Shown piece after piece: positions 25,272 through 33,942 of a stretch of DNA of 64,000 nt. The notes under the pieces were generated by a model. It saw only the letters and a list, made by a program, of their open reading frames with translations, was not told the DNA's origin and did no database searches. Origin of the DNA: Dyadobacter beijingensis DSM 21582. GTDB taxonomy: Bacteria; Bacteroidota; Bacteroidia; Cytophagales; Spirosomataceae. Each line of letters opens with the position of its first letter. Positions within the stretch are counted from its first letter, which is position 1. Made by a program: the position numbers and the translations under genes. The DNA lies in contig NZ_KB907790.1 in assembly GCF_000382205.1 (NCBI RefSeq), positions 124,001 through 188,000 of the forward strand, written 5' to 3'.

Positions 25272-26501
25272 ATGAAAATTTTAATGAAATCGATCACTGT
25301 CACGATGCTCGCGGCGGCCACGTTACTCGGCTGTTCCGATGACGGCGTTAATTCAAACAACGAGGTGAACCCGGTGGTCATACCGGCTGCCGTTTCGACC
25401 GGAACTACGTCGTTCGCATTTGATTTCATTCATGCATTACAGAAAACACAGCCCACCAGCGAAAACTTGTTCGTTTCGCCGCTAAGCCTGCATATGGCTT
25501 TGGGAATGCTTTTGAATGGCGCCGAAAATGAAACGGCCGCCGAAATTCAAAAGACATTGAAAATGGACGCCATTGCATTATCCGAATTGAATGCGGCCTA
25601 TAAAACATTGATTCAAGACTTGCCCGTCGCCGATTCGAAAGTAAGTTTGGGATTAGCCAATTCGGTTTGGTACCGGAATGATTTTACCGTTGAAAATGAA
25701 TTTCAATACACATTAAAAGATTCGTTTGAATCGGAAGTGACAAGTTTGCCATTTGACAATGCCGCGAAAGAACGCATTAACAAATGGGCCAGTGATAAGA
25801 CGAACGGGAAGATCAAACAAGTAATCGATCAGATCCAGCCCGATCACGTCATGTTCCTTTTGAATGCATTGTATTTCAAAGGAGACTGGAAAACGAAATT
25901 CGATGCCAATAAAACAAAAGACACGCCATTCCAGCTGGCAAACGGGCAGAGCAAAACGGTGAAAATGATGTACGCTTCATCCGATTTCAAGGTGGGCGGC
26001 GGAAACAATTACGCAGCCGTGCAGCTCCCTTATGCGAATGGCCAGTTTACTATGACATTGCTTATTCCGAGAGGACAGGCGAATATTAACCAGGTGCTGA
26101 ACGAAATCACCGGCGAGAGTTGGACGCAGCTGACCGGAAGAATGGTCGAGCAGGGTGTAACGGTAGGATTGCCGAAGTTCACGCTCGATTATTCGGCGCA
26201 ATTGAAAACGACATTGCAGGGAATGGGCATCGATAGGGTGTTCAAATCCGGCGCGGAACTTGGGAAAATCAATAAATCGGGCAGGCTTATGGTCGATTTT
26301 GTGAAGCAGGATGCTTACCTGGGCATTGATGAGCAAGGTACGGAAGCAGCGGCAGTCACTTCGATCGGCATTGTAGCCACGTCGGCAGGACCTGAGCCAC
26401 CGAGTTATATTTGCGACCGCCCGTTCGGACTAGTGATCAGTGAAAGTACTTCCAATACCATTCTTTTTATGGGAAGGATAAATAATCCGGAATCGAAATA
26501 G
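25272..26501 (+). CDS. Serpin family serine protease inhibitor, lipoprotein
   Basis: 409 residues starting MKILMKSITVTML; an upstream in-frame start is unlikely because it precedes the signal sequence. The lipobox TLLGC predicts a lipid anchor. The serpin core is complete: NLFVSPLSLHMALGMLLNGA, HVMFLLNALYFKGDWKTKF, and the reactive-centre hinge GTEAAAVTSIGIVAT followed by CDRPFGLVISE and ILFMGRINNP. The hinge small residues mark it as inhibitory. By hinge counting P1 falls on Thr or a close small residue (VATSAG), suggesting elastase-like targets. GC is low in parts (33 % over one 60-base line). It is a single gene between a beta-barrel gene and an LVIVD lipoprotein. Confidence 0.92.
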   Translation: MKILMKSITVTMLAAATLLGCSDDGVNSNNEVNPVVIPAAVSTGTTSFAFDFIHALQKTQPTSENLFVSPLSLHMALGMLLNGAENETAAEIQKTLKMDAIALSELNAAYKTLIQDLPVADSKVSLGLANSVWYRNDFTVENEFQYTLKDSFESEVTSLPFDNAAKERINKWASDKTNGKIKQVIDQIQPDHVMFLLNALYFKGDWKTKFDANKTKDTPFQLANGQSKTVKMMYASSDFKVGGGNNYAAVQLPYANGQFTMTLLIPRGQANINQVLNEITGESWTQLTGRMVEQGVTVGLPKFTLDYSAQLKTTLQGMGIDRVFKSGAELGKINKSGRLMVDFVKQDAYLGIDEQGTEAAAVTSIGIVATSAGPEPPSYICDRPFGLVISESTSNTILFMGRINNPESK

Positions 26502-26533
26502 GGCCGAAAGGCTATTAAAAATATCAAAGATAA

Positions 26534-26602
26534 AAAATACCGGTCCGCCGGTATTTTCGGGGTGCGTTATCGTCCGAAGGCATTGCTTTCGGACGATTTT
26601 GT
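26534..26602 (+). terminator. Two consecutive hairpin terminators after the serpin gene
   Basis: AAAATACCGG / CCGGTATTTT (26534-26543 and 26548-26557) is a perfect ten-pair stem around TCCG. ATCGTCCGAA / TTCGGACGAT (26569-26578 and 26588-26597) is a second ten-pair stem followed by TTTGTTTTG. Confidence 0.75.
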
Positions 26603-26689
26603 TTTGTATTCCAACTAATTGCAAAAAAAGGTTGTCATGCACTTACCGAAGTAATAATATCATTTTTACTAGCCTCTAAAACCTGTCCT

Positions 26690-27979
26690 ATGAATCCTAA
26701 ACTTCTACTATTGTGTGTCGTGGCATGGCTGTGCTGGTCGTGTAACGATCAATGCAAAGAGACGCGCGTTGTACGCCGTTTCAGCAATGTAACGCATTCC
26801 CTGATGGAATTGCGGACGATGGTAAAAGCCGAATCGCCGCGCACGCTCCAACAACCGGGAAAGATGTATGTAAAGGGGAAGTATTTATATGTGAATGAAA
26901 TTAAAAAAGGCATTCATATCATCGACAATGGTAATCCCGCCAGCCCCAAATTCGTCACGTTTATCAATATCCCCGGTAATGGCGATATCGCGGTTCGAGA
27001 TAATATTCTTTATGCCGACAGCTTCTCGGACCTCGTATCCATCGACATCACCGACCCCGCAGCTCCGAAAGAGGTGGGCAGGGTGAAAAATGTATTCAAA
27101 ACCGGCCTTTTCGATGGCGGTAGCTGGGCATTGAATGAGACGGTAGGTGCCATTAACGACCAGAGCGTGGAATGGGTCGAGGAAACGGTAACCGTAAACT
27201 GCGAGGATAATATATCGCCTAACTGGTGGTGGGGCGGCATGCTCGTATTCGCCGACCGCGCGTTTCTGAGCAACTCTTCTTCTGCCTCGCCGCAATCGTC
27301 GGGCGGGACCAGCGGCCAGGCGGGTTCCATGGCGCGTTTCGCATTGGACCGTAACTTTTTATATGCTGTCGGTCAGAACCAGCTGCACCTTTTCAATATC
27401 TCAAAAGCGGCGCAGCCGGTCGATTTCGCGACGGTAAACCTCGGGTGGGGAATTGAAACGATCTTTCCATATGACAATAAGCTGTTCATAGGCTCGTCGA
27501 CGGGCATGTTCATCTACGACAATACCAATCCCGCCGAACCCAAGCAGCTTTCCACATTCCAGCACGGCCGCGCGTGTGATCCGGTGGTCGTGAGCGGGGA
27601 CATTGCGTATGTGACCCTGCGTACGGGTACCGCATGCGGGGGCGGACAAAACCAGCTTGATCTTGTGGATGTGAGCAATCCGTCGTCTCCGCAGCTGATC
27701 AAAAGCTATCAGATGGAAAACCCGCACGGCCTGAGCATCGACTTTCCGAATTTGTTCCTGTGCGAAGGCGAGCATGGCTTGAAGGTATTCGATGTATCCG
27801 ACAAGTTTTCTGTGGATAAACACCAGCTGGCACATTTCAAGGATATGCACGCCTATGATGTGATTTCGCTCGGCAAAACATTGCTGCTCATTGGCGACGA
27901 CGGTTTCTACCAATATGACGCCTCGAACCCGAAAGATTTAAGATTGCTGAGCAAAATTCCGGTTGGAAAAGCGATTTGA
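26690..27979 (+). CDS. LVIVD-repeat (beta-propeller-like) lipoprotein
   Basis: 429 residues. A short signal sequence ends in the Cys of LCWSCNDQ, a lipobox. Repeats of the LVIVD type follow: LYVNEIKKGIHIIDNGNPAS, DLVSIDITDPAAPKEVGRVK, LFIGSSTGMFIYDNTNPAEP and NQLDLVDVSNPSSPQLIKSY, consistent with a propeller. A loop near 170-215 is Ser/Gly/Trp-rich. Such proteins are surface or periplasmic lipoproteins of unknown ligand. It leads a three-gene unit: the next start is one base after its stop. Confidence 0.85.
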   Translation: MNPKLLLLCVVAWLCWSCNDQCKETRVVRRFSNVTHSLMELRTMVKAESPRTLQQPGKMYVKGKYLYVNEIKKGIHIIDNGNPASPKFVTFINIPGNGDIAVRDNILYADSFSDLVSIDITDPAAPKEVGRVKNVFKTGLFDGGSWALNETVGAINDQSVEWVEETVTVNCEDNISPNWWWGGMLVFADRAFLSNSSSASPQSSGGTSGQAGSMARFALDRNFLYAVGQNQLHLFNISKAAQPVDFATVNLGWGIETIFPYDNKLFIGSSTGMFIYDNTNPAEPKQLSTFQHGRACDPVVVSGDIAYVTLRTGTACGGGQNQLDLVDVSNPSSPQLIKSYQMENPHGLSIDFPNLFLCEGEHGLKVFDVSDKFSVDKHQLAHFKDMHAYDVISLGKTLLLIGDDGFYQYDASNPKDLRLLSKIPVGKAI

Positions 27980-27980
27980 T

Positions 27981-28559
27981 ATGAAAGGGATCGTCATACT
28001 GATACTCATTCTTGTTGCGGGAACTGCAAATGCGCAGACGGCCAACAAAATGAAATTCGTCAATCACACAGAGTTTGGCGGGTTGTTCGGGCGGGTGAAA
28101 TTTCAAAACCCGTATTCCAATAACGAGCAAATTGTGGACAGTAAAACCAGCCTTACGGTGCAGACATTCAACGGCATTCAGCTCAACCGAAGGCTATCGG
28201 CCGGCGTCACATTGGGAATGGATTGGTACAAAGCCGCGTTGCTGAACCCGATAGCGGCAGGTTTGCGGTACGACCTGTGCGGCCGTAAAAATGTGCAATT
28301 GTACGGCTCGGTCGATGCAGGTTATGCATTCACCTGGTTCCACGACGACTCCGAGGGCTTCGACACCGACGGCGGACTGATGCTCAATCCGGGCATCGGA
28401 ATGAAGGTAGGGAAGCCCGGTGCTGCCGCATTTACGATTTCTCTAACCTATAAAAGACAGGAAGCGCACGTGACCAAAACGCCGCTGTGGGACCAGCGGG
28501 AACGGTATGAAGACAGGGTTTATAACCGGCTCGCGTTGAGATTAGGGATCAGTTTTTAA
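27981..28559 (+). CDS. Outer-membrane beta-barrel-like exported protein
   Basis: 192 residues from MKGIVILILILVAGTANAQ, a clean signal peptide; an earlier in-frame ATG would overlap the previous gene and spoil it. The mature part has alternating strands (LSAGVTLGMDWYKAALLNPI, VQLYGSVDAGYAFTWFHDD, AFTISLTYKRQE) and ends LRLGISF, a typical outer-membrane C-terminus. No named family is recognised. It starts one base after the LVIVD lipoprotein stop, so the two products may work together at the outer membrane. Confidence 0.75.
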   Translation: MKGIVILILILVAGTANAQTANKMKFVNHTEFGGLFGRVKFQNPYSNNEQIVDSKTSLTVQTFNGIQLNRRLSAGVTLGMDWYKAALLNPIAAGLRYDLCGRKNVQLYGSVDAGYAFTWFHDDSEGFDTDGGLMLNPGIGMKVGKPGAAAFTISLTYKRQEAHVTKTPLWDQRERYEDRVYNRLALRLGISF

Positions 28560-28569
28560 TCAGTTAGCC

Positions 28570-29040
28570 ATGAAAAAAGTTATTTCTGCCGCCGCGTTAG
28601 GCCTGTTTTTTCTTTCCACCGCATTCGAATGCGGCCGCGAGGTCGATTGCTGCGTGCCGCCTCCCTGCACGGAAAATGCATCGCTGGACGGCACCTGGAA
28701 GCTGGAACAATTTCAGAATATATCGACCGGCACCAGCGATCCCGATCCGAATGTCGAGGGAAAGAGCGTGATCTACACTTTTGACGACGATCAGAGGGAA
28801 GGCAGCATTACAGGCCACACTTTTGTGAACACCGTCATGGGCAGTTATACGCTCGGTGCGGGCTGTACGATTAAAGTGAATGGCTTCGGTGGAAGCAAGG
28901 TCGGTGAGCCCGAATGGAGCCGTAAAGCGTGGTTCCCGTCCGATTCGGCGGCGTTGGGTAACTATTCGGTGGTGAAAGACAAGCTGGTCATCCGGTTCGG
29001 GCAGAGTCCCGAACAATTGGTTTTCAAGAAGCAAAAATGA
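28570..29040 (+). CDS. Small exported protein, lipocalin/META-like
   Basis: 156 residues. A signal peptide (MKKVISAAALGLFFLSTAFE) precedes a Cys-rich head (CGREVDCCVPPPCTE), then LDGTWKLEQFQNI, the usual opening of small lipocalin-like or META-type domains, and ends LVIRFGQSPEQLVFKKQK. The Cys after AFE is not in a standard lipobox, so lipidation is uncertain. It follows the barrel gene by ten bases and is probably the last gene of this three-gene unit. Confidence 0.65.
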   Translation: MKKVISAAALGLFFLSTAFECGREVDCCVPPPCTENASLDGTWKLEQFQNISTGTSDPDPNVEGKSVIYTFDDDQREGSITGHTFVNTVMGSYTLGAGCTIKVNGFGGSKVGEPEWSRKAWFPSDSAALGNYSVVKDKLVIRFGQSPEQLVFKKQK

Positions 29041-29058
29041 ATCGCCGGGCGGGAAATG

Positions 29059-30180
29059 TCAGATCTCCGACTGCATTTTCCGCCTGATTTCAATGGATTT
29101 TTCGAAATCCGCAACTTCCCGCACAAACATTTCCTGCCCGCGCAGGTACCAGTTCCTGAACTTCTCCGACTGGTCGATATGTTTCGGTAGATAATCGAAA
29201 ATCACGGATAGGTCGAAAGACCTGGACATTACCCCAGCGCCTGAGATCACGCCGTCGATCGCATTGCATTCCTGTTCGAAATGGTTGGGCACAGGCACCA
29301 TCATCACGGGCTTGCCCAGGTACATCGCCTCACATACCGATTCGAAACCAGCCGTCGTAACTAACGCCCGGCAGGTTGCGAGCATGCGGAGGTACTTTTC
29401 GCTGTTGATCTGGTGGAATGTCAGCGTATTGTCGAAAACAAATTCTTCCGAAGCCTCCGCGTTGTCCCAGAAGCAATGCAGCTGCACGTCCGGGTGTTTC
29501 AAGTGCCAGTCGATCACCTGTTTGCTCAGGCTGTGATGCGTCATGTACACGAGGATAAACGAGCCTTTTTGCGGTATAAGGCGTGTTACTTCCTTGCGCA
29601 GCAGCGGTGGTACAACGGTAATATTCATCTTTTGCGCCGAATGCATTTCGCGGAACGATAATGCAAGCCGCTTAGCCGACATCCAGGACGTGGACCGTGA
29701 ATTGAGGTTGATCAGAAATTGGTTAACCCGGCTTTTTTCCGGGAAAATAAACTTCGGATGCAGCAGCAGATACTGGTGCGCAATGCACACCATCGGTATG
29801 TTGGAGCGGTAAATCAGGTTATAAAGCCCGCCGTATGTGTCATAAAAGCTGATGATCAGATCGGGGTTGATCTGCTTCACGGTCTGGTGAATGCTATGCA
29901 GGCTTTTGAGGTATTTGGGTAAATGCGCCAGGTGCGTGGCGATCGTGCGGCCGACGTTCATACCGCCGCCATGTGCTTTGTAAATGATATTAGGCGCGGC
30001 AAAATGATGTACCGGCGCGAAAATCTGCTCCTGAAAAAATGAAGGGATATTCCGGCCAGGCGACGTTCCTACCATCGCGCCCACCACCTTGTGCCCTGCA
30101 CCGCGCAGGATCTGGCCGAGCGAAATGGCTTGCGTCAGATGCCCCCGGCCCTCTCCCTGAACAAGAAAAAGGATTCTCAT
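29059..30180 (-). CDS. Glycosyltransferase, GT28/GT1-like (MurG/UGT fold)
   Basis: 373 residues. The N-terminus MRILFLVQGEGRGHLTQAIS is the glycine-rich loop of GT-B enzymes. The C-terminal donor-binding region TTAGFESVCEAMYLGKPVMM then VPVPNHFEQECNA is typical of nucleotide-sugar transferases. It begins two bases after the LpxH-like phosphoesterase gene, so the two are co-transcribed and may act on the same envelope glycolipid. Acceptor and sugar are not known. Confidence 0.85.
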   Translation of the reverse strand: MRILFLVQGEGRGHLTQAISLGQILRGAGHKVVGAMVGTSPGRNIPSFFQEQIFAPVHHFAAPNIIYKAHGGGMNVGRTIATHLAHLPKYLKSLHSIHQTVKQINPDLIISFYDTYGGLYNLIYRSNIPMVCIAHQYLLLHPKFIFPEKSRVNQFLINLNSRSTSWMSAKRLALSFREMHSAQKMNITVVPPLLRKEVTRLIPQKGSFILVYMTHHSLSKQVIDWHLKHPDVQLHCFWDNAEASEEFVFDNTLTFHQINSEKYLRMLATCRALVTTAGFESVCEAMYLGKPVMMVPVPNHFEQECNAIDGVISGAGVMSRSFDLSVIFDYLPKHIDQSEKFRNWYLRGQEMFVREVADFEKSIEIRRKMQSEI

Positions 30181-30182
30181 AG

Positions 30183-31049
30183 CTATAAGTAGTGCTGATT
30201 CCGTCCCGTTAAAAAACCAGTGAATGCCACTTGCTTTTCAATGCCGGGGAAGTTCTCAACGACTTTTTTGGTGCTTGTTTTTTTTACAGGCTTTTCGGTA
30301 ATCGTCTGCTGATCGTAATACAGCAGGCTCCAGTTGCCGTCGAAATCCTCTACCAATGCGCTCAGCGTTTCCACCCAGTCGCCGGAATTCATGTATTTGA
30401 TGCCGTCGATCTCGCGGATGGCCGGATGGTGAATGTGGCCGCAGATCACACCGTCGCAGTCGCGCGAGCGGGCGAGTTCGGTCAGTTTTTCCTCGAAGTC
30501 GGTCATGTAGTTGACGGCCATTTTCACCGATTGCTTCACGCGTTGCGACAAAGAGTAATAGGAGAGGCCGCGCCACGCACGGTACTTGTTATAAAATTTA
30601 TTGACCCAGAGCAGGAACGTATAACCAATGTCGCCCAGGTAGGCGAGCCATTTCAAATGCGTGGTAATGGAGTCGAAAACGTCGCCGTGGGTGACGTAAA
30701 ACCGCTGCGCTCCCGAGGTAAGGATATAATCCTTCCGGATTTGAAAATGCTTGCCGAGACGGAGTGGGATGATCTGGTCGAGGAAATCGTCGTGATTTCC
30801 GCGGATGTAAATCACTTTCGTCTTATTTTCCTCGATCATTTTCAGCACGCGTTTGAAGAATAAGGTGTGTTTGCGTTTCCACACACCGTATTTTTTCAGT
30901 TGCCACGCGTCGATAATGTCGCCATTCAGGATCAGCTTTTTGCAGGTGTAGCTTTTCAGAAAATTGGTGACTTCTTCCGCCTTCGATCCCCCTGCTCCGA
31001 GGTGGACGTCCGAAATGATGATAGTCCGAAAGTGAGTTGTATCTCCCAT
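30183..31049 (-). CDS. LpxH-like metallophosphoesterase (UDP-2,3-diacylglucosamine diphosphatase family)
   Basis: 288 residues from MGDTTHFRTI; an in-frame ATG 33 bases upstream is less likely. Calcineurin-type metal motifs appear in order: IISDVHLG, LILNGDIIDAW, YIRGNHDD, THGDVFD and ICGHIHHPAI. These match the LpxH-like branch that cleaves UDP-diacylglucosamine in lipid A synthesis. It is longer than LpxH proper (~240) with a Lys/Thr-rich C-terminal tail, so a related lipid substrate is possible. It is the first gene of a pair with the glycosyltransferase. Confidence 0.8.
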   Translation of the reverse strand: MGDTTHFRTIIISDVHLGAGGSKAEEVTNFLKSYTCKKLILNGDIIDAWQLKKYGVWKRKHTLFFKRVLKMIEENKTKVIYIRGNHDDFLDQIIPLRLGKHFQIRKDYILTSGAQRFYVTHGDVFDSITTHLKWLAYLGDIGYTFLLWVNKFYNKYRAWRGLSYYSLSQRVKQSVKMAVNYMTDFEEKLTELARSRDCDGVICGHIHHPAIREIDGIKYMNSGDWVETLSALVEDFDGNWSLLYYDQQTITEKPVKKTSTKKVVENFPGIEKQVAFTGFLTGRNQHYL

Positions 31050-31158
31050 GATACAAATTTTCTCATTTAATATTACCTGCATATTATTCGCAGGTTATCA
31101 GTAGGTTAACTTTTGGGTAGAAATTAGTTCTACAAGCCATTTTTGAAATATTTGCCGA

Positions 31159-31215
31159 GTAACTATGAGTTTCTTTAAAAGAAAGTAACCATTTTTACTG
31201 TTACGTAACTCATCA
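31159..31215 (+). promoter_or_regulatory. Clustered GTAAC inverted repeats upstream of the TonB-domain gene
   Basis: AGTAAC recurs twice here, once paired as AGTAAC..GTTAC across about 10 bases, and ATGAGTT near 31166 is inverted as AACTCAT near 31207. The cluster fills the region just before the start at 31222. It may be an operator or an RNA hairpin; no regulator can be named. Confidence 0.3.
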
Positions 31216-31221
31216 GCTTTC

Positions 31222-32694
31222 ATGAAAAAACTACTCACCCTGGTATTGCTTTTCAGTGCCCCTGCGTTCGCGCAGAAAGTGTATTTGCCGCATGAAGTTG
31301 AGAAACAGGCCGAACCTGCCGGAGGGCTGGTCGCGTTGAACCAGTTTGTCGCTTCCAATCTCCGTATTCCGCTAAAAAGCGCCGCAAAGGGTGTAAACGG
31401 CCGGGTTTACCTCAAAGGCGTCGTGCAGCCGGATGGCAGCATCGACCAGGTCGAGGTAACGCGGGGCATCGACACGCTCTGCAACGCGGAGGCCGTGCGG
31501 GTATTCAAAATGTACCGCGCCTGGAAACCGGCAACGCTCGCGGGCGAACGGGTACGCCAGACGGTCTTTATGCCCGTCACCTTCAAAGCCAGCACAGGCC
31601 CCGGCTATGATTCGCTCAACCGCGTGTTTATTGATTATTTCGATGACCGGTTCGTCGCCGTCGATTCGGCAACGGCCAAATACCGCCGGCTCCTGCCCGT
31701 CGACAGCATGGGATTTGTGGCCGGAAATGTAGCCTATGAGGAAGCCAAAGGCAAAAAATGGAAGAAGCTGGGCGAAGCGAAGTTTGCCCGGACGCCGATT
31801 CGCTACAAATCGCGTTTCGTGAACCCCGAATCCGATTCCATCACCGCCTACCGCATTTCCGCAAGGGATTACAATGAGGCCAGTCACGCCACCGAGGCCA
31901 CATTCCAGCCCGACGGCCGCCTGCTTTCGTACGTCGAGTACGGGGTAGACGGAAAAGAATCGCTCATTAAGGATTACGACCTCAAAGGCATGGTGCGCCG
32001 CCAGCAAATCATCGGCGATTCGATGGTGACGGATGTGTACTGGGACCCGAACGGGCAAATCCGGGCGCACCGCGATTTCCCCGTTAATCAAATGGGTGTC
32101 AAAGGCGACCCGTTCCTGATGAATGCATGGGGGCCGGATGGTGCTCAGTATGTAAGCAACGGCGACGGTTACTGGCGCGGCGTAACCGAAACGCCGTATG
32201 GCAAATGGCTTCTGGAAGAAGGTAAGGTCGTGAATGGCGTGAAAGACGGCAAATGGACCGGCAAGCTGGCCGACAGCACACAGTATTATGAGGAAATATA
32301 TGATTTGGGTCAATTCAAAAGCGGCGTCTCGTGGCTAAACGGTGAGAAAACAGCCTATACCAAACCACAGGTCAACCCGGAATTCAAAGGAGGGATCAAG
32401 GAGTTTTATAAATTTCTGGCATCGAATATGCGCTATCCGCCCGATGCCGCACGCCGGGGCGCTTCCGGGCGCGTGATGCTCTCGTTCGTTGTGTGCGAGG
32501 ATGGCTCGGTATGCGATTACAAGGTCGAACGAAGGGTCGGCTATGGGCTGGACGAAGAGGCGCTGCGCGTGGTGAAGCTCATGAGCGGAAGCTGGGAGCC
32601 GGGCGTGCAGCGCGGGCAGAAGGTCAGGGTTAAATACAATGTGCCCATCAATTTTCAGCTCGAATCCCGTACCGAAGTGCGGTTCATCCGATAA
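31222..32694 (+). CDS. Exported protein with two TonB C-terminal-like domains
   Basis: 490 residues with a cleavable signal peptide (MKKLLTLVLLFSAPAFA). The first TonB_C-like domain is at about 30-118 (GGLVALNQFVASNLRIP, GRVYLKGVVQPDGSIDQVEV), the second at about 388-480 (GGIKEFYKFLASNMRYP, GRVMLSFVVCEDGSVCDYKV). Between them lies a region resembling MORN/YwqK-type repeats (GRLLSYVEYGVDGKESLIKD). Ordinary TonB has one such domain after a membrane anchor and Pro-rich linker; both are missing here. A periplasmic role apart from energy transduction, such as protein binding, is more likely. Confidence 0.8.
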   Translation: MKKLLTLVLLFSAPAFAQKVYLPHEVEKQAEPAGGLVALNQFVASNLRIPLKSAAKGVNGRVYLKGVVQPDGSIDQVEVTRGIDTLCNAEAVRVFKMYRAWKPATLAGERVRQTVFMPVTFKASTGPGYDSLNRVFIDYFDDRFVAVDSATAKYRRLLPVDSMGFVAGNVAYEEAKGKKWKKLGEAKFARTPIRYKSRFVNPESDSITAYRISARDYNEASHATEATFQPDGRLLSYVEYGVDGKESLIKDYDLKGMVRRQQIIGDSMVTDVYWDPNGQIRAHRDFPVNQMGVKGDPFLMNAWGPDGAQYVSNGDGYWRGVTETPYGKWLLEEGKVVNGVKDGKWTGKLADSTQYYEEIYDLGQFKSGVSWLNGEKTAYTKPQVNPEFKGGIKEFYKFLASNMRYPPDAARRGASGRVMLSFVVCEDGSVCDYKVERRVGYGLDEEALRVVKLMSGSWEPGVQRGQKVRVKYNVPINFQLESRTEVRFIR

Positions 32695-32728
32695 CATGGT
32701 CTGACTTACGTATTTATACCACTCATCC

Positions 32729-32764
32729 ATTCCCGGCGCCGATTACAGGCCCCGGGAATTTTTT
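32729..32764 (+). terminator. Terminator after the TonB-domain gene
   Basis: ATTCCCGG (32729-32736) pairs with CCGGGAAT (32752-32759), with an inner GCC/GGC extension, followed by a run of T. Confidence 0.75.
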
Positions 32765-32839
32765 ATCCCAAATCCACTAGGAAGTTGAGGCGGTTTTGAT
32801 AATATTGTGATATCAATTTAATATCAAACTGAACCAACT

Positions 32840-33703
32840 ATGATCGAAAAGGAATTACGCTCCATGTCTGGCTATCTGCTGTTTGTGATTGGCCTGTTGC
32901 TGCTTTTCGGCGGCTTTGTGAGTATCGTCTCGGGCGGTAACCCGATCACCGGCGGGCTGATCAGCGCGGCCGGGTTTATCGTTCTTATCGGGTTGACGGT
33001 GATTAACCCGAACGAGGCCGTGGTAACAACGTTTTTCGGCGATTATATGGGTACGATGAAGCAAAACGGCCTGCGCTGGGTGAACCCGCTTTTCCGCAGG
33101 AAGAAAATCAGCCTCCGCGCCCGTAACCTGAACGGCCAGAAACTGAAAGTGAACGACAAGCTCGGTAATCCGATCGAAATCGCGGCTGTCGTGGTGTGGC
33201 GCGTCGGCGATACGGCCAAGGCGTCGTTTGAGGTGGATGATTATGTAAAATATGTGGAAATCCAGTCGGAAGCGGCGGTCCGGCATTTAGCGGGCATTTA
33301 CGCTTACGATTCAATGGAAGACGAGGAGGTAGGCACGCAGGAAGTGACATTGCGCGACGGTAGCGGGAAGATCAATGAAATGCTCGAAGCCGAGCTCACC
33401 GAGCGTCTGAGCCGGGCCGGTATCGACGTGCTGGAAGCGCGGATCAGCCACCTTGCCTATGCGCCGGAGATCGCGGGCGCCATGCTGCAGCGCCAGCAGG
33501 CTTCGGCGGTGGTGGCGGCGCGCCGGCAGATCGTGAATGGCGCAGTGGGAATGGTGGATATGGCCCTGGCCATGCTGTCGGAGAAGCAGATCGTCGAGCT
33601 CGACGAGGAGCGCAAGGCAGCGATGGTGAGTAATTTGCTGGTAGTTTTATGCGGTGAGAAAGCGGCGACCCCAATCCTGAACGCCGGTACTTTGTATCCT
33701 TGA
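32840..33703 (+). CDS. SPFH-domain (stomatin/prohibitin-like) membrane protein
   Basis: 287 residues. Two hydrophobic segments at about 10-30 and 36-55 (LLFVIGLLLLFGGFVSIV, GLISAAGFIVLIGLTVI) precede the SPFH domain starting NPNEAVVTTFFGDYMGTMK. The domain contains AAVVVWRVGDTAKASFEVDD and a helical end rich in Ala/Gln/Arg (MLQRQQASAVVAARRQIV). SPFH proteins form membrane-bound oligomers or microdomains. The next gene, an Arc-type DNA-binding protein, starts one base after its stop, a pairing I recall from other bacteria. Confidence 0.9.
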   Translation: MIEKELRSMSGYLLFVIGLLLLFGGFVSIVSGGNPITGGLISAAGFIVLIGLTVINPNEAVVTTFFGDYMGTMKQNGLRWVNPLFRRKKISLRARNLNGQKLKVNDKLGNPIEIAAVVVWRVGDTAKASFEVDDYVKYVEIQSEAAVRHLAGIYAYDSMEDEEVGTQEVTLRDGSGKINEMLEAELTERLSRAGIDVLEARISHLAYAPEIAGAMLQRQQASAVVAARRQIVNGAVGMVDMALAMLSEKQIVELDEERKAAMVSNLLVVLCGEKAATPILNAGTLYP

Positions 33704-33704
33704 T

Positions 33705-33887
33705 ATGGCGGAGAAAAAAGCATTTGTTTTGCGGATCAATCCTGATATGCTGCGGGAACTCGAAACCTGGGCACAGCAGGATTTTCGCAGTTTGAACGGG
33801 CAGATCGAGTTTTTGCTGAGCGAAGCATTGAAAAAACAAAGGCGCTCAAAATCAAAGGGAAGCGGCGACGAGGGTGTAAAAGATTAA
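33705..33887 (+). CDS. Arc-type ribbon-helix-helix DNA-binding protein
   Basis: 60 residues. KKAFVLRINPDMLRELETWA gives the beta strand and first helix of a ribbon-helix-helix, and RSLNGQIEFLLSEALKK the second. The tail is basic then acidic (KQRRSKSKGSGDEGVKD). It starts one base after the SPFH gene, so both are made from one transcript. It may autoregulate the pair; otherwise the target is unknown. Confidence 0.82.
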   Translation: MAEKKAFVLRINPDMLRELETWAQQDFRSLNGQIEFLLSEALKKQRRSKSKGSGDEGVKD

Positions 33888-33942
33888 TTAAAATGTTAAA
33901 ATTGCATTCATATAGTTGTCGTACTAATTTTTAAAAGCTCAC

